Source of the DNA: Oscarella lobularis
Taxonomy: Eukaryota; Porifera; Homoscleromorpha; Homosclerophorida; Oscarellidae
DNA length: 64,000 bases
Reading direction: 5' to 3'
Assembly (NCBI RefSeq): GCF_947507565.1
Contig: NC_089178.1
Span: 1,116,001-1,180,000, forward strand
In this document: positions 32,405 to 45,710 of the stretch, in pieces
Position numbering within the stretch: the first letter of the stretch is position 1
How the letters are laid out: each line of letters opens with the position of its first letter
The notes under the pieces: model-generated
What the model saw: only the letters and a program-made list of their open reading frames with translations
Told to the model about the DNA's origin: nothing
Database searches by the model: none
Translations under genes and position numbers: made by a program

Positions 32405-34258
32405 ATGGAGGGCGACGAAGCGCTTGACGAGCTGCGTCGCCAGCTCGACGAGAAGCAAGCCGAAGTTGCCATGGCAGCGACGGCCGGCCTCCAAGTGCTC
32501 GAACAGAACAAAGAGCTCGAAGAAAAGCTCGCATCAGTTCAAAACGAATTCGCAATCGAAATCGACGTAAGTCCCAAGCATCTTTCTCCCTTCGACGAGC
32601 ACCACATTGCTCTCGCACAGCGTTTAGAGCAAGAGAACTACGATTTAAAACGTCAATTGAGCATCAAAGAGCGTTTGCTCGACGAAAAAGCGAACGCGAC
32701 TCCAGCGCGAAAGCGCGCCGACGCCGAAGCGGCGCGACGCGCGGAAAGGGAGTGGGAGGAGCGCGTGCGCGCGCTGCGACTCGAACGCGACGACATTCGA
32801 TCCGACGCCGATCGCGAGCGACTCGTCAACGGGCAGCTACGCGAACGAATTGTCAAATGCGAGTCGATTATCGACGAGTTGAAAGCCGAAGTGGCGCAAA
32901 TGAGCCGAATCGATGGACTCGAGAACGAAGTAAGGACTAGATACGTGGATTAATTAATTAAAGCCTTTAGTTAATAATTAATTATTTAATTAATACTATT
33001 TCCTATTGATTTCTTTTTATTTTTGGTGTGGGCCATGCGTGAGTCGTTGCAACGTGCTAGAGAGGCAAAGCGAGCGGCTGAGGCCGAGGCAAATGCCGCG
33101 GTGAGACGAGTTGACGATTTGGTTGGAAAGTTGGAACAGGCAAAGCGGAGGATGAGCAGCTTGGAAGAGGAGCGGATTGAGATTGAACAGCAGGCGATCG
33201 CTTGGCGCGAGGAGTTGGACAACGCGAAGGGGGAGCGTGTTGAACTGATGGGCGAGCTTCAAGTGCTGAAAGCCAATCAGATGGCGGCTGGCAAACAGAC
33301 GTCAGGAAATTCATTATTCAGCGAGGTAAATATTATAGTCGTGTAAGAAAGAAGATATTATTGCATTATGCAGGTTGAAGATCGTCGTCTTCAGACGGAA
33401 AAGGAATTGATCAGCTACAAGGTTAAATATGAAGTGGCTGAGAAAGCGTATTCGGTGGCGAGAGAGCACCTAAAGAAAATGAAAGTATGTAACATTTTCT
33501 TACTCATTATGAACAAGAGTTAGCAATTTTCATAGAGTCAACTCGGTGCTCTTCTTCAATCGAGCGTGGGCTCAAGCGAAGCGGACAGAACGCGAATCAG
33601 GCGCCTTCAAAAATTGCTCGGACAGAGGCACAACGACGTCTTGGTTCTTCGAGCGAAAGTGAAAAATCTTGAAGAGAAAACGGTGCGAGAAAAAGCCTGT
33701 TTTCTTATGTGCGTGCATCTGAAGAATCGTTTTTCAGTCGCGAGATTATTTGGGTCGGAAATTGAAGGATTATCACGACGCTTTTTCCTCCTTTAAAGAC
33801 AAGAGACTGTACGTCGAGCATCTGCAGAACGAGATGGAAAGAATGAAGTAGATCCCTTGAACATTGTGTCTTCTCTAATAACATCTTCTCGTTCTCTAGA
33901 GCCGACTTGAAGCAAGCGTTCAGCGAGATTCACGAGAAGGATATGACCACGGCATCGCATTTAGCACAGATACGCGATTTCGAAGAGAAGCTTGCCCTGA
34001 ACGAGAGCCGCGTTCAAGAGCAGAAGAACCAACTTGCAAATCTCAGTATGAAGTTCGACGAACAATTTAGTGAACAGAATCATCGTGAGCTGCAGACAAG
34101 GAAAAAAACGAAATTGACTTTTGTTTGCTGTTGCAGATATTCAACTCCTGGAAACTGAACTCACTCAGCTGCGTCTGCAGACGGCTGCCGAAAAGACGAG
34201 CGAAGTGATGAGGTGGATTCCCTCGAGTCAACAGAGTCTTCACTGTTTATCAGTTTGA
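32405..34258 (+). CDS. SPDL1: Spindly, dynein-dynactin adaptor at kinetochores
   Basis: Spindly recruits dynein-dynactin to kinetochores through the RZZ complex. Seven exons (32405-32929, 33044-33325, 33374-33484, 33536-33682, 33738-33847, 33900-34069, 34137-34258) give 488 residues, against 605 in human. The CC1 box needed for dynein light intermediate chain binding is AATAG (residues 24-28, in VAMAATAGLQVLEQ). The Spindly motif for the dynactin pointed end is GNSLFSEVEDRR (residues 263-274), almost identical to the vertebrate GNSLFAEVEDRR. The rest is coiled coil (LGQRHNDVLVLRAKVKNLEEK). The protein ends CLSV, a Cys four from the end, where human Spindly has its farnesylated CaaX-type Cys. 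The acceptor of exon 2 is weak. Confidence 0.88.
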
Positions 34259-34422
34259 ATTTTTTTCAATGGGCCCCTACAGTATGTCAGTTTTGGTGTG
34301 TATTAAAATAAATAAATACTTTCATCCGGGAGCTTCCAACTCGCTTTACACGCGAAGGCAATCGCTTTTCCTGGTGTTTTTCGTCTATCGCAGAGCCGCC
34401 GACGCGTCTTCTAGTGTTTTTC

Positions 34423-34432
34423 TATATATATA
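34423..34432 (+). promoter_or_regulatory. TATA-like element upstream of KLHL18
   Basis: tatatatata lies 72 bp before the chosen KLHL18 start codon, in the 245-bp spacer after SPDL1. It is a plausible TATA box, but AT-rich runs are common here. Confidence 0.3.
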
Positions 34433-34503
34433 GGCGGAATGCGTTGGAGCTGAGGCTTCAGAAGGGGCTACATACCGGAAGCCGTTTTTCTCTTGAATCT
34501 GAG

Positions 34504-36625
34504 ATGACCGAAGGCAAAGAGACGACGGCGCGACAGTATCTCTACGTCGAAGAACAGCACGCCAATTCGACTCTAAGTCGACTGAACGACTTACGCAACG
34601 AGAGAGGCAGTCTTTGCGACGTCTCAATCGCCGCCGAATCGGAAGACTCGGCGAGCGTCGGAAGGCGAATTTTTGCCCATCGAGCCGTACTCGCCGCTTC
34701 CAGTCCCTACTTCAAGGCAATGTTTACCGCCGACATGCTGGAAAGTCGTTCGTCTGTCGTGAAGATTCACGGCGTCGAAGCCGACACGCTAGCGGCTCTA
34801 ATCGACGTGAGAATAAGCTAAAATTGTGACGTCATTATTCTGACGTCAAGGCAATTCTAAAAATTGTCACAAGACAATTTTATTTTAACGTTACTTTTAT
34901 TTAATTAATTAATTAATTAATTAATTAATTAATTGCGTTTCTCTCTATTCCTAGTTTGCCTACACGGGAAGCATTCGCGTGACGACGAATAACGTGTGCA
35001 GTCTTCTCGCCGGAGCGAGTCTCATTCAAATGACAAATGTTCGGCAGGCGTGCGTCGACTTTCTCAACTCGTCTTTGCGCCCGTCGACGTGCCTCGGCAT
35101 ACAAGCGCTCGCCGACACGTACACGTGCTCCGATCTACTTCACTTGGCCGACGAATACATCTATCAGCATTTCGGCGAAGTCGCCTCAACGGACGAATAT
35201 CTGCGTCTCTCAACCGATCGCCTACTTAGCCTACTTCAACGCGAGGAATTGCGCGTGCGATCTGAGGAGCAGGTCTTCGAGGCGGCAATGCGATGGGTGC
35301 GAGCTGATTTGGATGAACGCGAACAGTGGCTTCCCGACGTCCTTTCCAAAGTGCGTCTTCCGCTTCTCTCGCCTCAATACCTACTCGATCACGTCGCGCC
35401 CGATCCGCTCATACGCGGCGACTTGCGCTGTCGCGATTTGCTCGACGAGGCGAAGGACTATCATCTCGTGCCCGAGCGTCGCGCGCGAATGCAGACGCCG
35501 CGCACCGTGCCGCGACGATGCAGCAAGGAGAACGGGCTCATTTATGCCGTCGGCGGTCTTAGTCCGTCTGGGGAATCGATGAATTGCGTTGAACGGTTGA
35601 TAAAGGCACGAGTTCTTCTATTTGGAAAAGTGCACGGTTTCTTTTGTGTTTAGGTTGGATCCACTGGACGCTGAATGGACGTTGGTTGCGTCAATGCATT
35701 CTATGAGGAGTCGTGTCGGAGTGGCTGTGTTGAATGGAAAGCTTTATGCTATTGGTAGAGTAGGAAGAGATTTAGTCTTATCATACAGCATATTTTCGTT
35801 TGACTAGGTGGCTATGACGGTGGTCAAAGATTGAACAGTATGGAGTGCTTTGACCCAGCTACGGGAAAATGGAAGACAATGGCATCGATGCACACGCGAC
35901 GAAGTGCAGTTGCAGCTGCGGCTATGAACGATCGCATTTTCGTCGTCGGTGGCTACGACGGCACAGCCTCGCTAAGCAGCGTTGAAGTGTGAGTGGAACC
36001 GCAAGAACAACATATTATGAACCCCTCTCCTTCCAGCTATGACGTGAAGACGGATCGGTGGAAGTTTGTTGCGGGAATGAGCACGTCGCGAAGCGCCGCC
36101 GGCGCCGGTGTTTTTCTAGGCCAACTGCACGTTCTCGGCGGTCACGACGGTCTGTCAATATTCAATTCAGTCGAACAATATGACGCAAAGCACAACCAGT
36201 GGAAACCGGCGCCGTCGATGCAAACGAAACGGTGCCGTCTTGGCGTCGCCGTTCTCAATAAACGACTTTTCGCCGTTGGAGGGTAGGTGAAACGTTTTTT
36301 TTTCCCCTGATTGAACCTCTGTTGCAACTCTTCTTCTAGATACGATGGCTCGTCATTTCTGAATACCGTTGAAGTGTACGACAGTAAGAGTCGAGTATGG
36401 ATGCCTCTATCGCCGATGACGACGCGACGAAGTCGAGTCGGCGTCGCCGTTCTCGGCAACAGGATCTACGCAGTCGGCGGCTACAATGGGCTGTCGAATC
36501 TGAACAGCGTCGAAGTGTACGATAAAGAGTGCCATGAGTGGCGTTTAGAGGCGCCCATGGTATATCACCAGGGTGGCGTCGGCGTCGCCGTGCTACCGCG
36601 AACGTTTTGCGCAAAGAAATCGTGA
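34504..36625 (+). CDS. KLHL18: KLHL18, BTB-BACK-Kelch Cullin-3 adaptor
   Basis: KLHL18 is a substrate receptor for CUL3 ubiquitin ligase. The BTB domain ([30 protein letters not shown]) is split by an intron after ALID and resumes FAYTGSI. The BACK domain follows ([33 protein letters not shown]; the last phrase is nearly the KLHL18 sequence). Six Kelch blades are present, from [14 protein letters not shown] through [25 protein letters not shown] and GGYDG to [16 protein letters not shown]. The ending [17 protein letters not shown] matches KLHL18. At least six exons. The start at 34504 (MTEGKETT) is the first ATG in frame. It converges with AHCYL1, with 46 bp between the stops. Confidence 0.93.
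34901..34934 (+). repeat. TTAA microsatellite in KLHL18 intron 1
   Basis: Eight and a half tandem TTAA units just upstream of the acceptor of the first intron. Confidence 0.9.
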
Positions 36626-36671
36626 GGATAATCGCTCTTAAAAGGAGAAGACATCTGGGCTCACTAAAAGT

Positions 36672-39183
<2,512 letters not shown>

Positions 39184-39227
39184 TTTCTTTGAGAAGCCCC
39201 GAACGAAAGGCCCGTATTACGTAAAGC
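39184..39227. promoter_or_regulatory. Shared AHCYL/PES1 divergent promoter region
   Basis: 44 bp lie between opposed start codons, including gagaagccccgaacgaaagg. No TATA box is seen. Confidence 0.5.
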
Positions 39228-41804
39228 ATGGGCAAGCAGAAGAAGAAGGCAAGGACGAAGACATTATCTAACGCTCTCTCAAATAACTGTGCACCTAAGG
39301 GTCAAAGTGGCGAAGCGACAAGCTTTTTGTCGAGAACTCAGGCGCAGAGAAAGCTTCAGCTCAGTCTAGCCGATTTTCGGTATGAATCCTAACCCCCATT
39401 TCTCCGTATCTCACACGCGATCTATTGCGATGCGTCGCGTAGGCGACTATGCATTCTGAAGGGCATCTATCCGCACGTGCCCCACAAAAAGAAAGTCGTC
39501 AATCGGGGAAATTCGGCGAACAAGACGTTCTACTATGTCAAGGACATCCAATTCCTCGCCCACGAACCGATACTATTCAAATTTCGGGACTTCAAAGCGT
39601 TCATGAAGAAATTTCGACGGGCCGTTCATCGCGACGACGACGACACGACGCGACGACTCGACGCCGTTCGACGACAACCTTTCTACACTCTCGATCACAT
39701 TGTTAAGGAACGGTACTGAAGGAAGAGATTTCAGTCATTTCGCCGATTTCCATTCATTTTGCCGGGCCAGGTATCCGACGTTTGTCGACGCTTTGAGAGA
39801 TTTGGACGATGCGTTGAGCATGATTTTCCTTTTCGCCGTTTTGCCGCATAATGATCTTATAAAGGTAAGTGTGAGCTCCTTTGTCTGGCTGGACTCCTCC
39901 AAAGTCGTCAAATTCCACACCAATTTTTGCATGTATTGGTTTGGGCCTAATCTTTGGTATAGAAACGTAGGTTGTCTTGTACCTTTAGTGGTATGCTAAA
40001 TTTGTAGTATGCTATGGTTAAGGCATCTCTCTATATTGTGTTTCGTTTATTAGGCTGGCATTCCTGAAGAGTGCAGATCGCTTTCAGGTTAGTTATACGC
40101 GTTGGCTTTGAAAATTGAAGTCAGTGGTACTATATAGTGGAGTTTATGCATTATGTTATTATAATGAGGACGCTGAAGAAAGTGAGAAAGAGAGCTTAAT
40201 TAAAGCTGTGCTTACATATTGATCATGCGCTCTTTGAGAAGGTCTTTGTGTCAATCAGAGGCGTATATTTTCAAGCTGAGATTCAAAGCCAACCCATTAC
40301 GTGGATTGTTCCTCACCAATTCTGTCCAATAGTATATAGAATCTGTTTGTTGTTTATGCATTGTTTATCACTGTCTCCGCTTCAGATCCCGTCTACAGTC
40401 GATTTGCGCATTATGCTTACGTTTTTGGAGTTTTATCGAACGCTTCTGGGCTTTGTCAATTTTAAACTGTATCACAGCGTTGGGATTCGATATCCTCCAC
40501 AAGTAAGAAGAAGTACTGAAACTAATCGTATAAATTTGATGTTTAATTACCTAGCTGCGGAGACAAACGGAAGTCACTTCTACAGGCGAAAGTGATCACT
40601 TCTTCTCTAAAAAGGACTGGACAACGGAGGCAAGCTTTCTTTGAATTGCATATCACTAAGCCGTTTATGTCTGTTATATCATAGAGAGTCGCGTCCTTGG
40701 CTCATTCCTTAGTGCAGACTCATCAGTCAAGCGTTGGTAAGACTATTACGTTGCCGGCGCCTATTTTGTATAATGATTCTGTAGAAGAGCCTGATGAAAT
40801 AATTGATACTGAGGTATTGAGCATTTCTGTATTTTTCAGTTTAATGTGATTCTTCTCCAGGGGGTGTCTTCTGGTCAAGAAGAAGCAGCAAAGGAGGAAG
40901 CGAAAAAGAAGCTGTTTGAAAAGTGCAAATTTTTTTTGGGAAGAGAAGTTCCGCGCGACGTTCTAGTTTTCACTATAAGGCGAGCGTTTTTCCACGAATC
41001 AGCTACGTACGTACTGAGACGCGTGAGTACGTACATATCTTTAGGGCGTTTGGAGGCGAAGTCTCGTGGTTCAGCGAGGACGGTGTGGGGGCTAGTTACG
41101 CAGAAGGCGACGAGACAATAACCCATCAGGTCGTTGACCGTCCCGTTCAATCGCACACGTATCTTTCGAGGTTTGTCTCTTCTTCGCGCTTCTACGATGA
41201 TGTTGACTCTGCGTTAGGTGCTACGTTCAACCTCAGTGGATTTTTGATAGTGTGAATCAGGGCAGACATGTTCTCATTGATGATTATGCTCCTGGCAAGT
41301 TTTCTCTGTACTATAGTATGGTGATTGAAGCAGCGGCTGTCTTTTTTAGGAGGTCTTCTTCCGCCGCATCTTTCACCTTTTGATGAAACTTTTTTTGAAT
41401 CGATTCAATCTGCAGAAGGTGCCGTAGTTGCCAAAATGATTCTAATAGGCTGACTGCAATTTCGTCTATGTGTAGCTGAAGCCGAGAAAGACGTTCCTTC
41501 GCAGGTTTCTACAGAAAGCCTTTTTTGTCAATTCTATTCTCACTCTTTTGCGGGGTTGTGTTTCTAGCCTACAGACGCAGAGAAAAAAGCCGTCGACGAG
41601 AGTAAGGATCTAGCCATAATGATGATGTCTAGAAAGAAGAAGAAATTGTATAAACGTATAACGACGTCGAAGAAAAGAAAACAGTCAGAGGTACAGTGCG
41701 GGATTAATGCTTAATTAAGTCTTCTCAACGAAAGCTTGGAATAGGTGCGAAAACTGGAACAAAAGAGAAAACTTCTTACCGAAAAAACTCGCACGTCAAC
41801 TTGA
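39228..41804 (+). CDS. PES1: Pescadillo, ribosome biogenesis factor
   Basis: PES1 is the BRCT-containing core of the PeBoW complex in 60S ribosome maturation. Start at 39228 ([14 protein letters not shown]). The Pescadillo N-terminal domain is highly conserved: [56 protein letters not shown], then [20 protein letters not shown] and [14 protein letters not shown]. The BRCT domain is [34 protein letters not shown] and later [11 protein letters not shown] basic C-terminal tail ([20 protein letters not shown]) ends at TGA 41802-41804. The BRCT exon junction uses a GC donor at 40980. About ten introns. AATAAA lies at 41852-41857. Confidence 0.95.
40980..41044 (+). other. GC-AG intron in PES1
   Basis: The exon ends CACTATAAG, the intron starts GCGAGC and ends TATCTTTAG. 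The spliced product [11 protein letters not shown] matches the invariant Pescadillo BRCT (IIRSFGGEVSW in human). The nearest GT donor would insert two residues. Confidence 0.75.
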
Positions 41805-41851
41805 CAATGGTCAGTATTCGTTCCCAAATTACTGGTACTTTGACAAAATGA

Positions 41852-41857
41852 AATAAA
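41852..41857 (+). terminator. PES1 polyadenylation signal AATAAA
   Basis: AATAAA lies 47 bp after the PES1 stop codon. Confidence 0.55.
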
Positions 41858-42054
41858 AATAATGGAGTCCTTTGATCAGAGGCAGTTGAAACGAATTGCA
41901 TGTTGTGGCATAGTTCAATTTAGAACGAAGAACGTTAGTGTGCTCTCTGGTCTGGATATTAAGGTATACATGATTGATATTTTCTTAAGTGATACCTAGG
42001 TGAATAACAAAGAAAAACCATGCACCATTAGAAGCCAACGCGAAATAGTAAACG

Positions 42055-45000
42055 CTAGAGGTACGTGCTTTTATCGTCTCCTTCACCAAAGGTATTCAAT
42101 GGAACAACGTCGGGCATCTTATCCTGGGCGTCTTTGTCTGGACCAATATCAACAACGAACGTTTTTCCATTCATTGCGTCGTCGAGCACGTCGGTTGGAA
42201 TCGTGAATTCTCTGCTTCTGCCACTCACAGCATACGTTGACTGACGGGTTTTGACGTACCATACAACACCGCCAATGATGACCACTAGAAGAAGCACTCC
42301 AACGACAGAACAGACAATAATGATGATTAGCGTGGTTGAGCTTGAATCGCCTGGGATGATATCTTCTGGCAAACCTTTGGAGACGTTTTGAACAGTCAAT
42401 TCAACCTGTATTACAATCAATGCTACTGTGATCTGCAAGGAAAAGAGTTGTCTTACTGTTTGCTCAATTTGCTCTTGACCATTCGCGACTGCGTTATATA
42501 ATGTGGAGCCGTCAACGACGTTTTTGGTGCTGCTAACCATCCGAACGAAGAAAGCGATTTCAAGATTTGAACCTATTTTTCTTGGAGTAGGAGACACGTA
42601 AATAACTGCGTTTATGCTGACAGAATTTGCCGCTCGTTTGGTTCGTTGCTGCTGCCGGACTACAGCGTCAATGATAGCCTTTCGAAAAGATACGTCGTAT
42701 TGCTGAAGAAACTTTTCTCTCTGAAAGAGTCGGAAATGTTTCAAGATGTGATGGTGCTCTAATAGAAATCACCTCGACGTTGTTCAAAGTGAGAGTCACA
42801 CTGTTATCGCTCTCCTCTTCAGTCAAGTCGCCAGAGGGTACAAATTGCGGTGAAACCTTTAGTTAAATTGAGGAAATATAGAACTCATCTACTTCTAAAC
42901 TTACATTTGAAGGCGTTTGCTGCTCTGTCGGCACTGTTGAAAAAGCATTATCAGTCGTTGGCTGGGGTTTTGTTGTCAGACTGCCTGTTGTCGGAGGCAC
43001 CGCCGTTGAAGAGGATGACGTAGAAATGATGGTTGAAGCAGGTCTTGATGTTACAATATTGGAAGTGGCCGTGCGATTTGCAGCAAGTGTGGCACTAGCG
43101 TTTGTTCCTGCAGCTACCGTTTCTGCAGACATTGTAGTATTTGATGGACCTCCACTTGTTGGACCTTCAGCTGTAGCAGTCGGTGCAGAAGTTTGCGCTG
43201 CAGTTCCAGCTGTAGATCCAGTGGAACTGGCTGGAGTAGTGGCTGCGCCAGTCGGTCCAGCTGAAGTAGTCGGTCCAGCTGAAGTAGTTGCACTAGATGA
43301 AGTTGTCGTGGATGCAGTTGCGCTGTTTGTAGCTGCGCTGGATGTCGTCGTCGTCGCACTAGAGCTAGATGTAGCTGGAGGGGATGTGGCTGAAGCGGTT
43401 GTAGCTACACTGGATATTGCCGCGCTGGATGTAACTGGCGCCGTTGTAGCTGCACTGGATGTTGCTGCCTTGGACGTAGCTCGAGTGGAAGCAGTTGGCG
43501 CGGTCGTAGCTGCACTAGATGTAGACCTTTGAGTGGAAGTAATTGGCGAGGTTGTAACTGGAGTGGACGTGGGCGCACCAGATGTAGCCGCACTGGATAC
43601 AGCTGGAGTGGATGGAATAGACGTAGCTGCCCCGGTCGTGGCTGCTGCGCTACGAGTGGATGTAGCTGAAGTAGGTCCAGTGGTAGCTGCGCTAGTTGTC
43701 GCTGCACTGGATGGAGTCGATGTAACTGCCCCAGTCGTGGCTGCGCTGGACCCAGTCGTAGCTGCGCTAGATGTTGCCACATTAGCTGAAGTAGACGTAG
43801 CTGAGGCGAACGTAGCTGCGCTAGTTGTGGCTGCACTCGATATAGCTACCCCAGTCGTAGGTACCCCAGATGTAACTGGAGAGGACGTAGCTGCACTGCT
43901 AGACGTCTCTGCTGAAGTAAACACAGATGAGGCGGATGTAGCTGCGCTAGTTGCCGCTGCACTAGATGTAACTGGAGTCGACACAGCTGGAGCGGACGTA
44001 GCCGAGCTAGATGCTGCCGTACTGGATATAGTTGCTGCAGTAGACGCAGCTGAAGTAGCTACTTCAGTCGTAGCTACCTCTGTCGCAGCTGAACTTGACG
44101 TCGTAGCTGTACTGCTAGACGTCACTGCTGAAGTAGATGCAGCTGCCCCGGTCGTAGCTGTCGCCGAGCTCGACGTAGCTGCTGAACTAGCTGGAGTGGA
44201 CGTAGCTGGCGTTGTTGCCGCTGTGCTAGATGCTGTTGCACTGAATGTAATTGAACTCGGCGCAGCTGGACTGGCCGTTGTAGCTGGACCGGATGTCGCG
44301 GATTGCTGAGACGTCGGAAGCGTTGTAACCGGCACCAAAGTAGGAGACGAGGGTCCGCGTGTTGAAATAGGTTGAGTTGCATTTTGTAATGTAGGCGCAA
44401 CGGTCGAATTTGTGCATATTGCGACGTAGTCCGAACAGCAGTCATTATGCTGCGGATCCAAACAAGTTACGTCACACTGGCACACTGCTCCCTCTTGAAA
44501 AGCATTGCATCCTTCGTTTTTGCACAAGAGTGGCTGTGCAGTGGACGGCGGCAACGTAACAAAGACCGTCGTTGGTCCTTGCGTTGTTGGAGGAGCACTT
44601 GTAGTCGGAGCCGGCGTCGGCGCACAAGGAGACTGAAAGAAGTCATGGCAACAATCGCCAGTCGTGTTGCACTGCAAGTCGCACTGACAACTCGCTCCGC
44701 TAACAATCTGACACGCTCCTCGTTGCTGATACAAAGCAGCACACGACGGTCGAGAGGTAGCCGTCGTCACAGCAACGGTAGTCGGCGGCACGGTAGTGGG
44801 CACTCGGCAATTCTGATGAAAGTCCGAACAGCAACTTTGCAAGCAGCCCTGCATGCAACTACACGCCGATCCCGTATTGCCGCAACCGATCTCCGTGCAT
44901 TTGACGACGGCTGACGTAGGCGGACCAGGCGTAACACCAGTCGGCAGATCGGTGTCAGCTCCACCGGCACACACGTCATACGCGTCCGAGCAGCAATCAT

Positions 45001-45430
45001 CCATGTCTTCACACGACTCGTCGCACTGGCACGTCTGGTTCGAATTACGAGATCCGCAGTGGTACACGCGACAACTTCCGGAAAGGGGCGTGGTCGTAGC
45101 ATTCGTCTTCTTCGTCGTGCTTGCCGGCGTTCGACGCGTTGTTGCGTAATCGCCCGAGAACGAGTCGCGGCTTGGCTGTTCGTTCTTTCCGCCACCGCTC
45201 GGACTCGTCGTTGGTCGAGAGGGTCTCTGAGTAGGTGGTCCGGTGGGCGGAACCCCTGTCGGTCTTGGAGTTCCTGGTGTTCGAGGTGCCGTCGGCAGTT
45301 GCGATGATGACGGTGAAGCAGTTGTTGTTGAATTCAAGTCTACGGTGCTTGTAGACGGAGCTGACGTCGTTTGTGAAACGACACATTGGATGCCTGCAGC
45401 GATGATGAGAAAAGGTAATACGGTAGGCAT
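42055..45430 (-). CDS. Transmembrane mucin with four somatomedin-B-like domains
   Basis: Start at 45430 with signal peptide MPTVLPFLIIAAGIQCVVS. A Thr/Pro-rich stretch precedes four Cys-rich modules of somatomedin-B type, each ending in the C-x-C...C...CC-x-D pattern: CQCDESCEDMDDCCSD, CSCMQGCLQSCCSD, CQCDLQCNTTGDCCHD, CQCDVTCLDPQHNDCCSD. Then come about 500 residues of Ser/Thr/Ala mucin sequence (TSAATSSA-like, about 42900-44300). A folded juxtamembrane region (REKFLQQYDVSFRKAIIDAV to FFVRMVSSTKN) may be SEA-like. A transmembrane helix (TTLIIIIVCSVVGVLLLVVI) leads to a short cytosolic tail ending KSTYL. Family knowledge: somatomedin-B domains bind partners such as PAI-1 and integrin ligands, and mucin stretches are O-glycosylated. 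I cannot assign a vertebrate orthologue. It lies head-to-head with ANKRD26 (280 bp). Confidence 0.85.
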
Positions 45431-45710
45431 GAGAAGCAGAGCAGTAACTCCCCAATTTCTTCCTTGAAAATTGGCTCACAAAAGCGTCTCTCTCTTATTC
45501 GGGACGTGACTAAAAATGCCCGTACAAAACAAAAGCAAAAAGTGCTTCGCAAAGCGAGCTTCACGAAAAAAACGTGCGGTTGCTGCTGCTACTGCTGCTA
45601 CTGTACTGTAGCAACCTATAGTAATATTTTTGGGGGCTTTTTTCCTAATTTCCGGGGGGTAGGTTAGCGCGCGGCACCATATCGTGTTTCAGTTTTTGAA
45701 TACGCAAACG

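Noticed and set aside
43026-44309. Plus-strand frames of 168 and 258 codons rich in Val/Ala/Asp
   Set aside because: Antisense of the Ser/Thr/Ala mucin region; composition mirrors its codons, with no start context, splice signals or conserved motifs.
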